From: CAZMXP01 sp964570285
GTDB taxonomy: Bacteria; Planctomycetota; PLA2
Assembly (NCBI GenBank): GCA_964570285.1
Contig: CAZMXP010000018.1
Coordinates: forward strand, 13,677 to 77,676
Length of the DNA: 64,000 nucleotides
Reading direction: 5' to 3'
Shown here: one piece after another, positions 8,674-16,625 of the stretch
Position numbering within the stretch: the first letter of the stretch is position 1
How the letters are laid out: each line of letters begins with the position of its first letter
Program-made: the position numbers and the translations under genes
Notes under the pieces: model-generated
The model's database searches: none
Seen by the model: only the letters and a program-made list of their open reading frames with translations
What the model was told of the DNA's origin: nothing

Positions 8674-9278
8674 AACTGCTGTTGACTCTCGGCGGGATCT
8701 CGCTCGCGATCGTGCTCGGGCTCTCGTTCTACGCCGACGGCATGATGGACGAGGTCAAGGAGCGCCAGAAGAAGTTCGAGACGGAGCTCGAGGCGCGGGC
8801 CGAGGCGCTGCGGGCGCTGCCCGCGGGCGAGGGCGAGTCCACCTGGGCGGCGTTCGACGCGGCCTCGTTCGAGTCGTGGCTCTCGATCCGCGCTCCGCTC
8901 GCCGGGCTGCTCGACCGCCGTTTCGCCGAGGCGCCCGCCGACCGCTATTTCCACCAGCACGAGACGCGGCACATGGCGCTCGACCAGCTCCGGACGTCGC
9001 TCGCCGGCGCGGGGCTCTCGCTGCGCGCGTACGTGGCGCGCTGCCACCGCTGGCTCGCGTTGCTCGCGAGCACCGACGACGCGGGCCTGATCGATGCCTT
9101 CCGGGAGAGGACGCGCTCGCGGGCGCGACCGCGCGGCCTGCCGCTCCCGCCGCCCGACGGGAGCGACGCCGAGCGTTCGCTGCTCCAGCTCCACCGCGAG
9201 CGCCTGCTCGCCTCCCTCTCGGCAGACCTGCTGACACCGCCGCTGGAGGAGATCCTCGAGATCCGCAAGGGGCCGTAG
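8670..9278 (+). CDS. Small membrane-anchored protein of unknown function
   Basis: ATG 8670 overlaps the stop of the repeat lipoprotein. The 202-residue product starts with one hydrophobic segment (residues 3-22), followed by a charged probable coiled coil rich in K/E/R (about 28-60), then a helical region. No catalytic motif is visible. Coupling to the lipoprotein gene suggests that the two act together at the envelope. Confidence 0.75.
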   Translation: MKLLLTLGGISLAIVLGLSFYADGMMDEVKERQKKFETELEARAEALRALPAGEGESTWAAFDAASFESWLSIRAPLAGLLDRRFAEAPADRYFHQHETRHMALDQLRTSLAGAGLSLRAYVARCHRWLALLASTDDAGLIDAFRERTRSRARPRGLPLPPPDGSDAERSLLQLHRERLLASLSADLLTPPLEEILEIRKGP

Positions 9279-9451
9279 CCGGGCCGCCCGCCCGCTCTTG
9301 CGCGCGCGCCGGTCCCGCAGGCTGGCGAAGGGGTCCGGCACGGAAGACGCTTCGGGATCCGGTCCCCGCAGAGCCCGGTGTCCGCACAGTCGCGAGAAAA
9401 GGTCCTCGCGCGCTGCGGCCGGCTCGACACGCCGGCACCGTGGAGCCGCAG

Positions 9452-10810
9452 CTACTCGCCGTCCTCCGGCTCCGCGCAGCCGCAGCCGCAGCCGCAGCCG
9501 GGTTCGGTCTCCTCGCACCCGCAGGCCTTCTCGCCCGAGCCGCAGCCCTCGGCCTCCTTGCCGCCGCAGCCGCTCCCCTCCCCCGGCGCCCCCTCCCCTT
9601 CCCCCTCCGGCTTCGCCTCGGCCTTCCGGCGCAGTTCATCGAGGCTCTTCCTGAGGCTGGCGACCTTGTAGTCGGAGACGAGGAAGATGAAGTTCTCGCG
9701 CTTCGCGTGCTCGGCCTCCTCCCAGTGGTTGCCGGCGACGCGGATCGCGTAGTACTCCTCCTCGGTGACCTTCTTCTCCTCCTCCTCGAAGCGCTCCTTG
9801 ACCTTGACCTTCCTGCCGACGGTGATCGTCGCGTCGAACTCCTTGTACTCGGGTTCCTCCGGCTTCTTCTCCTCGGGCTTCTCCTCCTCCGGCTTCTTCG
9901 GCTCCTCCGGCTTCTTCTCGATCTTCTTCTTCAGCTTCAGCACGAGCGTGATCTCGGGCTGGTCGAGGCCGTACTCCTTCAGCACCGCCTCGTCGGAGGT
10001 GCCGCCGACGACCTCCTCGAACGAGAGGTAGTTGACGCGGCTCTTGATGTCGTCCACCGCGGCGGTGTCGGCCGGGAAGGGCTCCTGGCCCTCGCCCGAG
10101 GGCCGCGCCTCCCACTTCTCGTCGGCGAGGCGGACGAGCGCGACGTCGAGGTCGGCGCGGTGCAGCTTGATCTCGACGACCTCGGCGCTGCCGAGGCTCC
10201 AGATCTGCGTGTCGAACCAGCGCGAGATGTCGCCGGTGTAGTTCTTCCAGTCCCAGCCGCGCACGCCCCCGCCGAAGGGGCTCGACGTGTCGGGCCCCTT
10301 GTCGCGGTCCTTGGTCAGCAGCGTGCGCGTGCGGTAGATCGCCTTCTCGTCCTCGCGCCGGATGAAGAAGTGGTCCCACGCCTGCTTCGGGTTCTTGCCC
10401 ACGCGGAAGGCCGCCGTGGCCTTGCTGCCCGCGAAGACCTGCACGAGGCGGCCGTAGGGCTCGCCGGCGAGCGTCTGCTGCGCGAGTTCGTCGCTGTCGC
10501 CCGCGGGGTTTTCGCGGCGCAGGTTCGCGACCGCGTCGATGAAGTTGCCCGCCTCCTCCGCCTTCACCGGATAGCCCTCGCGCGCGCCCGGCAGCACGAG
10601 GCTCCAGGACGAACTGCGCCGCTCGAAGACGTACTCGGTGCCCTTCCACCCGCCGCTGAGCACGATCCGCTCGGCGGTCTCCTTGTTGAATTCGGGGAAG
10701 AGGCGCTGCGCGGGTCCATGGCCGGCCAGAGGATCGGAGCGGTCGAGCAGCAGGTAGAGACCGCCGGCCACCGCGACCAGCGCGAGCAGGATCAGGTTCG
10801 AGCGGTTCAT
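9452..10810 (-). CDS. DUF4340-domain protein of a gliding-type ABC operon, with Cys-rich tail
   Basis: The 452-residue product starts with M-N-R-S-N-L and one transmembrane segment, then a DUF4340-like region with repeated F-R-V-G-K and W-x-L-V-L elements as in the fourth gene of Gld-type transporter operons. A Lys/Glu/Pro-rich linker lies near the middle. The last 40 or so residues hold eight Cys in G-C-G-C type runs, which is unusual for the family and may bind metal. ATG 10810 is preceded by AGGAGG at 8-nt spacing, overlapping the stop of the upstream GldG-like gene. It is the last gene of the four-gene operon. Confidence 0.85.
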   Translation of the reverse strand: MNRSNLILLALVAVAGGLYLLLDRSDPLAGHGPAQRLFPEFNKETAERIVLSGGWKGTEYVFERRSSSWSLVLPGAREGYPVKAEEAGNFIDAVANLRRENPAGDSDELAQQTLAGEPYGRLVQVFAGSKATAAFRVGKNPKQAWDHFFIRREDEKAIYRTRTLLTKDRDKGPDTSSPFGGGVRGWDWKNYTGDISRWFDTQIWSLGSAEVVEIKLHRADLDVALVRLADEKWEARPSGEGQEPFPADTAAVDDIKSRVNYLSFEEVVGGTSDEAVLKEYGLDQPEITLVLKLKKKIEKKPEEPKKPEEEKPEEKKPEEPEYKEFDATITVGRKVKVKERFEEEEKKVTEEEYYAIRVAGNHWEEAEHAKRENFIFLVSDYKVASLRKSLDELRRKAEAKPEGEGEGAPGEGSGCGGKEAEGCGSGEKACGCEETEPGCGCGCGCAEPEDGE

Positions 10811-10823
10811 CGTGTTCTGCCTC

Positions 10824-12746
10824 CTAGTCCGGGTGCGAAGGCGGCGCCACCTTCGGCGGGATCAGCGCCGGCCGCGCGCGCAGGCCCGCGCGCGTGATCC
10901 AGACGGCGCACCCCGCGACGACGACGAAGACGCAGGGGAAGAGGATGTTCCGCCAGCGCCATCCGTTGCGCGTCGCGGTCTGGGCCTCCCTCGCGCGGTC
11001 GCGCTCGGCGAGGGCCTGGTCGAGGTTGATCTCCTCCTTCTCGAAGCGCTCCTGGATCCCCTCCATGCGCTTCTGCATCTCCTCGAGGTCGTTGATCCGG
11101 CGCTGGTCGTACTTCTTCGCGCGCAGCGCGATGAGGTCGGGGCTGCCGGCGAGCCAGTCCACGAGGTTGAAGGCGAGCAGCGTCGCCTGCACCGCCATGT
11201 CGCCGCCCTCCTGCAGGCCCATCAGGTCCGAGACGAAGATCGAGTTCCCGACCACGACCAGTTGCGTCGTGGCCGCACTCTCCTTGACGATCTCCGGCCC
11301 CTTCGGCGCCTCCTCCTTCTTCGGTTCCTCGGCAGGGGGCTCGGGGGACGCGGGACCCTCCTCCCCCGGCGCCCCCTCCTTCTTCTCCCCGCCGCCGAGC
11401 GAGGGCGGCGCACCCCGGTCGGCGTAGAAGGACTTGAACTTGCCCTCCACCGCGACGACCAGCGGGCTCGACTGCGTGCTCGTCGGGCCGTCCTGCTTCG
11501 CGGAGAGGCGGCGGAAGTCGATGCGGTTGGTGTCCTTCCAGCGCCAGGACTCGCCCTCGTGCGACTGCACGAGCACCGTCGCCTTCCGGTCGGCCGACGC
11601 CTTGTCGGCGATGATGTCCACCGGATGGGGCCAGAGGAAGGCGACCTGCTTCAGCTTCTGGATCGCCGGGTTCTGGCGGTCGAAGGACTTGTCCGAGGCG
11701 ACGACGGGCCAGAACCAGTTCGGCTTCTCGACGCGCGCGCGGAGCCCCCCGAGGTTCACCTCGACGGGGATCGAGAAGGCGTTGCCGTAGTGCAGCACGA
11801 ACTCGTTCGGGATGCTCAGGCCCTGGAAGCGCAGCCAGTCGTCGAGACCGGTCTTGAAGGGCTTCCACTGGAAGGTGTCCTCGCCCCACGGCGGGCGCTC
11901 GATCGTGCCCTGCGAGACGAAGATCATCACGCGGCCGCCCTGGACGAGGTACTGGTCGAGGCGGAAGACCTCGACCTCGCTCATCTCCTTCGGGCGCACG
12001 AGCAGCAGCAGCGGCACCTTCTTCGGGTCGAGGTCCTTCTCCTTCAGGTCCACGGACTCGACCTCGAACCCCACGCCGAGGATCTTGCGCAGCCCCTCGA
12101 ACTCGGGCTGCGGGCCGCCGCGCTGCGGCATCATCGGGTTGGGCGGCTCCTCGCGCATGAGGCTGCCGGCGAGGCCGACCGTCGTCTTCTCGTTCGCGAG
12201 GCGCGCGATGCGGGAGCTGATCTCGTACTCGAGCGCCGCGAGCCCCTCGTAGCCCTGGTTGTAGCGCGCGGCGATGTCGATGACCTCGCTCGCGCGGTCG
12301 CGGTAGAGCATCACGATGCCGCCGTAGGCGTAGATCGCGCTCCGCTCCGACGCCTTGAAGATGTGCAGCTCCGCGGGGCGGATGCCGTAGTTCTCGGCGT
12401 CGCCGCGGTCGCGCATGCTCTCGTCGGGGTCGTAGCGCTCGACGGTCACCTTGCCGCCGCCGGCCGCCTGGTACTCCGCGAGGATGTCGTAGACCTGCCG
12501 CGCGATGGGGGCGAACCGCTCCGGCAGGTTGGCGCTGAAGTAGGCGCGGATCGTCAGCGGGTCCGTCAGCTGCCGCGCCATGCGCCGGCTCGCCTCGGAG
12601 ATCGTGAAGCGCTGGTCCTCGGTCAGGTCCCAGCGGACGAACATCCGGTCGACGATCTTGAAGCCCGCGCCGACGAGGACGAGGACGAGCACCGTCTGCA
12701 CGATGCGGTTGAGCAGGTAGCGTTCGTACTGCTTCACGATGGCCAC
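10824..12746 (-). CDS. GldG-like ABC transporter auxiliary protein
   Basis: The GTG start gives M-A-I-V-K-Q-Y-E-R-Y. The 640-residue protein has an N-terminal transmembrane segment, then D-L-T-E-D-Q-R-F-T-I-S, the hallmark of GldG/ABC_transp_aux proteins, a large extracytoplasmic region, a Pro/Glu/Lys-rich disordered segment around residues 440-480 and a C-terminal transmembrane helix near residues 600-620. A coiled-coil stretch (E-E-M-Q-K-R-M and similar) precedes the last helix. In Bacteroidota GldAFG supports gliding; in other phyla the role of these operons is unclear. It lies 3 nt after the permease stop. Confidence 0.88.
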   Translation of the reverse strand: MAIVKQYERYLLNRIVQTVLVLVLVGAGFKIVDRMFVRWDLTEDQRFTISEASRRMARQLTDPLTIRAYFSANLPERFAPIARQVYDILAEYQAAGGGKVTVERYDPDESMRDRGDAENYGIRPAELHIFKASERSAIYAYGGIVMLYRDRASEVIDIAARYNQGYEGLAALEYEISSRIARLANEKTTVGLAGSLMREEPPNPMMPQRGGPQPEFEGLRKILGVGFEVESVDLKEKDLDPKKVPLLLLVRPKEMSEVEVFRLDQYLVQGGRVMIFVSQGTIERPPWGEDTFQWKPFKTGLDDWLRFQGLSIPNEFVLHYGNAFSIPVEVNLGGLRARVEKPNWFWPVVASDKSFDRQNPAIQKLKQVAFLWPHPVDIIADKASADRKATVLVQSHEGESWRWKDTNRIDFRRLSAKQDGPTSTQSSPLVVAVEGKFKSFYADRGAPPSLGGGEKKEGAPGEEGPASPEPPAEEPKKEEAPKGPEIVKESAATTQLVVVGNSIFVSDLMGLQEGGDMAVQATLLAFNLVDWLAGSPDLIALRAKKYDQRRINDLEEMQKRMEGIQERFEKEEINLDQALAERDRAREAQTATRNGWRWRNILFPCVFVVVAGCAVWITRAGLRARPALIPPKVAPPSHPD

Positions 12747-12749
12747 GGG

Positions 12750-13472
12750 CTACCTCCAGCGCCGCAGGTCGATGACCCGCGTGTTCAGGAACAGGAAGAG
12801 GACGATCATCGACCCGAAGTAGTAGAGGTCGCGCAGGTCGAGCACGCCGCGGCCGATCGACTCGAAGTGCGTCGTCGGGCTCACGGTCCGGGCGAAGGCG
12901 CCGAAGGTGCTGCCGGGCTCGAACTCCGTCAGCACCCAGTCGGAGCCGATGAGCACGAGCGTCAGCAGCACGCTGACGCCGGCGAGGAAGGAGACGATCT
13001 GGTCCTGCGTGAAGGCCGAGCAGAACATGCCGACCGCGATGCAGGTGCCGCCCATCAGGACGGCGCCGAGGTAGCCGCCCCAGACCGGGCCCGGGTCGAG
13101 GTCTCCGTAGTGGCCGACGGTGTAGGGCACGAAGATCGTCAGGAGCAGGCAGAGCGAGACCAGCGCGAGGCCCGCGAGGAACTTCGCCGTGACGATCTGC
13201 CACGTCTCGATCGGCGAGGTGAGCAGGAACTCCATCGTGCCCTGCTTGCGCTCCTCCGCCCACATGCGCATCGTGATGCCGGGGATCACCACCGCGTACG
13301 CGAACGGGATCCAGTAGAAGAAGCGGTCCATCGCCGCGATCTCGATCAGGAAGAACGTGCGGAAGAACTGGTAGGTCACGAAGAAGACGAAGACGATCAG
13401 GAAGGCGTAGGCGATCGGGGAGAGGAAGAGCTGCCGCACCTCCTTGAGGGCGAGCACCGCGAGGCTACGCAT
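12750..13472 (-). CDS. GldF-like ABC-2 permease
   Basis: The 240-residue protein has six hydrophobic segments and the typical cytoplasmic motif M-R-M-W-A-E-E-R-K-Q-G-T-M-E-F-L-L-T-S-P of GldF/NosY-type ABC-2 permeases. Its start overlaps the end of the ATPase gene by 8 nt, and it is followed after 3 nt by the GldG-like gene, so the genes form one transcription unit. It should pair with the ATPase at 13465-14214. Confidence 0.92.
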   Translation of the reverse strand: MRSLAVLALKEVRQLFLSPIAYAFLIVFVFFVTYQFFRTFFLIEIAAMDRFFYWIPFAYAVVIPGITMRMWAEERKQGTMEFLLTSPIETWQIVTAKFLAGLALVSLCLLLTIFVPYTVGHYGDLDPGPVWGGYLGAVLMGGTCIAVGMFCSAFTQDQIVSFLAGVSVLLTLVLIGSDWVLTEFEPGSTFGAFARTVSPTTHFESIGRGVLDLRDLYYFGSMIVLFLFLNTRVIDLRRWR

Positions 13473-14214
13473 GGGCCACCTCCTCCCCCGCGGCCCCCAC
13501 CCTCTCGGCCGCCCCGGTGAGCGCGCGGAAGGCGCCCTCGAGCGACCCGTGCGCCGTCTTCAGCTCCGTCGCGGTGCGGTCGGCGACGATCCGCCCCTGG
13601 TGGATCACGACGATGTGGTCGCACATCGCGTCGACCTCCTGCAGGATGTGCGTCGAGAGGATGATCGTCTTGTGCTGCGCGAAGCTGCGGATCAGCGCGC
13701 GCACCTCGACGATCTGGTTCGGGTCGAGCCCCGCCGTCGGCTCGTCGAGGATGAGCACCGCGGGGTCGTGCAGGATCGCCTGCGCGAACCCGACGCGCTG
13801 CTTCTGCCCGCGGCTGAGCACGCCGATGGGCCGCTTCCAGAACCGGTCGAGGTGGCAGATCTCCGCGACCCAGCCGAGCCGCCCCCCGAGCACCCCCTTC
13901 GGGATGCCGCGGAGCCTCCCCGCGAACTGCAGGAACTCGTTGACCTGCATGTCGTAGTAGAGCGGCGTCGTCTCCGGCAGGTAGCCGATGCGGCGCCGCA
14001 CCTCGATGCTGTGCTCGACGACGTCGAGGCCGCCGATCGTCGCGCTGCCCGCGGTGGGCGAGATGAAGCCCGTCAGGATCTTCATCGTCGTCGACTTCCC
14101 CGCGCCGTTCGGCCCGAGGAAGGCGAGGATCTCCCCCTTGGGCACCTCGAACCCCACGCCGTCCAGCGCGAGGAAGTCCCCGTACCGTTTCGTCAACCCA
14201 TCTACGCGGATCAT
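13465..14214 (-). CDS. ABC transporter ATP-binding protein (GldA-like)
   Basis: The 249-residue ATPase has Walker A G-P-N-G-A-G-K-S-T, Q-loop region L-P-E-T-T-P-L-Y, signature L-S-R-G-Q-K-Q-R, Walker B V-L-I-L-D-E-P and the switch His in S-T-H. It has the L-T-K-R-Y-G-D-F-L-A-L-D-G opening of ABC-2 exporters. It is the first gene of the operon 14214-9452 and lies about 80 bases downstream of the tRNA-Ala gene on the same strand. Confidence 0.95.
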   Translation of the reverse strand: MIRVDGLTKRYGDFLALDGVGFEVPKGEILAFLGPNGAGKSTTMKILTGFISPTAGSATIGGLDVVEHSIEVRRRIGYLPETTPLYYDMQVNEFLQFAGRLRGIPKGVLGGRLGWVAEICHLDRFWKRPIGVLSRGQKQRVGFAQAILHDPAVLILDEPTAGLDPNQIVEVRALIRSFAQHKTIILSTHILQEVDAMCDHIVVIHQGRIVADRTATELKTAHGSLEGAFRALTGAAERVGAAGEEVAHA

Positions 14215-14296
14215 GGTCGCTCCTGCCTCTTCGAGCTAGATACGAAGCTTCCCGGCGGGAGCGTGAGCCCCGGCCGGGAAGCGTTCGCGAATGATC

Positions 14297-14372
14297 TGGT
14301 GGACCTGGGGAGAGTTGAACTCCCGACCTCTTCATTGCGAACGAAGCGCTCTCCCAACTGAGCTACAGGCCC
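14297..14372 (-). tRNA. tRNA-Ala(CGC)
   Basis: Read on the minus strand, the 76-nt sequence folds into a full cloverleaf. The 7-bp acceptor stem includes the G3:U70 pair that identifies alanine tRNAs. The D-arm is GCTC/GAGC, the anticodon stem has the 7-base loop TTCGCAA with anticodon CGC, and the T-arm has TTCAACT. CCA is encoded. The anticodon reads GCG, an Ala codon common in this GC-rich DNA. Confidence 0.96.
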
Positions 14373-14500
14373 GGCGAGAACTGCGGAGTATAGCCCGTGG
14401 CGGCAAGAAACGGGGCCCGTCGACCGCTGTGCGGGCCTTGAACCCCGAGGGGCGGAGCGGCGGGACGGCGGCGATCCGGGGGGGGGCGCGGGGGGGCCGG

Positions 14501-14924
14501 GAGTCTGTCCGACTATTCGTCGGACAAACTCCTCAGTGAAACGGGTTCGCTGTCGGTGCTCGGCCGTCGCTTGCGCATGGCCAAGACAGCGGGCGTGGCC
14601 GAGAGGATCTGGTGGAGCAGGTCTGGATGCTCCCGGCGACCGTGCTGCTCTGGTTCCCGAGGGCAACCTGGCGCACTTCGTACGGGACACCGTCCGGCAC
14701 GACCTCGATCTCCCGGCCTCCTCGCGTGCACGGGACAAGACCTCCTCAAGCTGGCCGCCGCGAGGGAGTGAGGCGGAGGGCCACCACTTGCGCAGGAGCC
14801 CCCCCCTCGACCGCGGCGACGGCTCATGGAGACCCACGACTCGCGTCGTGTCGAATCAGGAGTTTGTCCGGGTCCGGTTGGCCCCGAAGCGTGGCTGAAG
14901 GCCATTACCCGGACAAACTCCTAG
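14501..14924. repeat. Hairpin-ended interspersed repeat, copy A
   Basis: The unit opens with a hairpin (GAGTCTGTCCGAC, loop TATTC, GTCGGACAAACTC at 14501-14531, one mismatch). It closes with a larger foldback whose perfect 16-bp arms are at 14858-14873 and 14907-14922. The same arrangement recurs at 22701-22899. Conserved blocks include the start region to about 14580, the CTCATGGAGACCCA block near 14823 and the loop with GGCCCCGAAGCGTGGCTGAAGG. Copy A carries about 225 extra bases that include a transposase fragment. Its right end supplies the stop codon (CTAG) of the CNNM gene. Confidence 0.85.
14626..14715 (+). pseudogene. Remnant of IS transposase N-terminus inside repeat copy A
   Basis: About 30 codons in one frame read D-A-P-G-D-R-A-A-L-V-P-E-G-N-L and then A-H-F-V-R-D-T-V-R-H-D-L-D-L. 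This resembles the N-terminal region of IS1182/IS5-type DDE transposases (V-P-E-G-H-L-A-H-F-V-R-D). Beyond it the similarity stops and the frame becomes low complexity. The segment is absent from copy B, so it was either inserted into A or lost from B. The assignment rests on motif recall only. Confidence 0.45.
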
Positions 14925-16156
14925 CCCGTGCGCGTCACGCGGACGAGCAGCACGCGGTTCTCGTCGGTCTGCAGCACGCGGACGCGGAACTTGTCGAGCA
15001 CGACCAGGTCCTGCTCCCGGGGCACGCGCCCGAGCTCCTCGGCGACAAAGCCGCCGATCGTGCGGCTCTCCTCCGCCGCGAAGGTGAGGCCGAGGCGCGA
15101 CTCCAGGTCCTTCACGCTGACGTCGCCGCGCACCGCCCAGACGCCGGGTTTCACCGGCCGCACCGGGGGCGTCTCCTCGCTGTCGTGCTCGTCGCGGATC
15201 TCGCCGACGAGTTCCTCGAGGACGTCCTCCAGCGTCACGATGCCCTCGGTGCCGCCGTACTCGTCCTTCACGACCGCGAAGTGGATGCCGCTCTGGCGCA
15301 TGCGCAGCAGCAGGTCCTGCAGCGCGGTGGTCGCGGGGACGCGCAGCGCCTGCCGCGCCCCGCCGCGCGCGGTCCAGCCCGCGCGCTGCTCCTCGGTGAT
15401 GTTGAGGAAGTCCTTCGCCGCGAGGTAGCCGACGTCCGCGTCGGGCGTGCCCTCCATGACGAGCATGCGCGAGTACCCCTCGGTGCGGAAGGCGTCGAGG
15501 CAGGTCGCGTAGTCGGCGTTCGCGTCGATCGCGGAGACGTCCACGCGCGGCACGAGCACGTCGGCGATGCGCTTCCACTCGAGGCTGAGCCCCCCGCGCA
15601 GCACGCGCTCCATCGTGCCCTCCACGGCGCCGGTGCGCACCCCCTCGCTGACGGCGGAGTGGACCTCGGCGAGGCCGAAGATGTCCGAACTGCGGCCGAC
15701 GAGCCGGCCGAGCGGGCGCGTCAGCCAGACGAGCGGCCTCACGGCGGGCGTCAGCACGACGAGCAGCACCGAGAGCGGCCTCACGGCGACGCGGGAGAAG
15801 CCGATCGGGTGCACGGCCGCGATCGCCTTCGGCAGGTACTCCGCGAAGATGACCAGCAGCACGACCGTCACCGGCGTCGCGATCGCGAGGCCGGGGCCGG
15901 CGCCGAAGCGCTCGGCGCACCAGGCGGTGGCGACGCCGGTCGCGAGCGTGTTGACGATGTTGTTGCCGACGAGGATGCCCGCGAGGAGGCGCCGGGGGTT
16001 CTCGACCAGCGCGAGGATGCGCTCCGCGGTCCGGTCGCCCTGGGCCTGGTACCGCCGCAGCTTGAGGCGGCTGGCCGAGAGCATCGCGACCTCGGAGCCG
16101 GAGAAGAACGCGCTCGCGAAGAGGCAGCCGAGGAAGAGCGGCAGGGCGAATTCCAT
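14921..16156 (-). CDS. CNNM/CorC-family membrane protein (DUF21-CBS-CorC_HlyC)
   Basis: The 411-residue protein has the expected order: an N-terminal DUF21 transmembrane domain with F-F-S-G-S-E-V-A and N-N-I-V-N-T (about 1-190), two CBS motifs (about 200-325, including D-E-Y-G-G-T-E-G-I-V-T-L-E-D) and a C-terminal CorC_HlyC transporter-associated domain with T-I-G-G-F-V (about 335-411). Family members are linked to magnesium and cobalt efflux or homeostasis. The stop codon lies in the end of repeat copy A. Confidence 0.93.
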   Translation of the reverse strand: MEFALPLFLGCLFASAFFSGSEVAMLSASRLKLRRYQAQGDRTAERILALVENPRRLLAGILVGNNIVNTLATGVATAWCAERFGAGPGLAIATPVTVVLLVIFAEYLPKAIAAVHPIGFSRVAVRPLSVLLVVLTPAVRPLVWLTRPLGRLVGRSSDIFGLAEVHSAVSEGVRTGAVEGTMERVLRGGLSLEWKRIADVLVPRVDVSAIDANADYATCLDAFRTEGYSRMLVMEGTPDADVGYLAAKDFLNITEEQRAGWTARGGARQALRVPATTALQDLLLRMRQSGIHFAVVKDEYGGTEGIVTLEDVLEELVGEIRDEHDSEETPPVRPVKPGVWAVRGDVSVKDLESRLGLTFAAEESRTIGGFVAEELGRVPREQDLVVLDKFRVRVLQTDENRVLLVRVTRTG

Positions 16157-16193
16157 CGCCCTCCCATTGTGCGCGAGACCGCCCGGGGGGTCG

Positions 16194-16571
16194 CTATTCG
16201 GCGGCGGCGCCGTCGTGCGCGCCGAGGAAGGCCTTCAGCTTCTCCCGGTAGCTGTCGGACTTCCCGAGCCAGTCGAAGCGGCAGCCGATCTCGGTCCCGC
16301 TCGCCTCGTCGTGCACGCGGACCACCTGCCCGAGGAAGTAGAGCGGGTCCTCGAAGCCGGGGACGGAGATCTCGACGGCGATCTGGTCGCCGAGCTTGGC
16401 CTGCGTGGCCGGGCTGACAAACGAGATCCCGCCGAGGCTCAGGTTGTTCGTGAACCCGGGGACCTCCCGCCCGAGCGCGCCGCAGATGCCGAACCGGACC
16501 TTGAAGGAGCCGGAGAGCCGCGGGAAGTCGCGCCGGTCGGTAACGGAGGTTTCATGGCGCTGGAGTTTCAC
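16194..16571 (-). CDS. PilZ-domain protein (probable c-di-GMP receptor)
   Basis: GTG 16571 gives 125 residues beginning V-K-L-Q-R-H-E-T; the longer open frame upstream runs antisense through the divergent peptidase gene and is a shadow. The PilZ signature is present: R-R-D-F-P-R near the N-terminus (R-x3-R type) and N-L-S-L-G-G-I-S-F (the N/D-x-S-x-x-G motif), followed by the G-C-R-F strand. PilZ domains bind cyclic di-GMP and control motility or secretion. Single domain, no transmembrane segment. Confidence 0.88.
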   Translation of the reverse strand: MKLQRHETSVTDRRDFPRLSGSFKVRFGICGALGREVPGFTNNLSLGGISFVSPATQAKLGDQIAVEISVPGFEDPLYFLGQVVRVHDEASGTEIGCRFDWLGKSDSYREKLKAFLGAHDGAAAE

Positions 16572-16625
16572 CGGTTCGCAGTATCGGAAGAGTCCCGCGG
16601 GACTTGAGCCGCTAGAATCCCCCCC

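Noticed and set aside
9476..9500. GCAGCC run as an independent microsatellite feature
   Set aside because: It encodes the G-C-G-C tail of the DUF4340 protein; noted under that gene.
10812..13520. Long plus-strand open frame (about 900 codons) opposite the Gld-type operon
   Set aside because: Antisense shadow: the minus strand carries clear ABC permease, GldG and DUF4340 genes, and the plus frame is Arg/Leu/Asp-rich without motifs.
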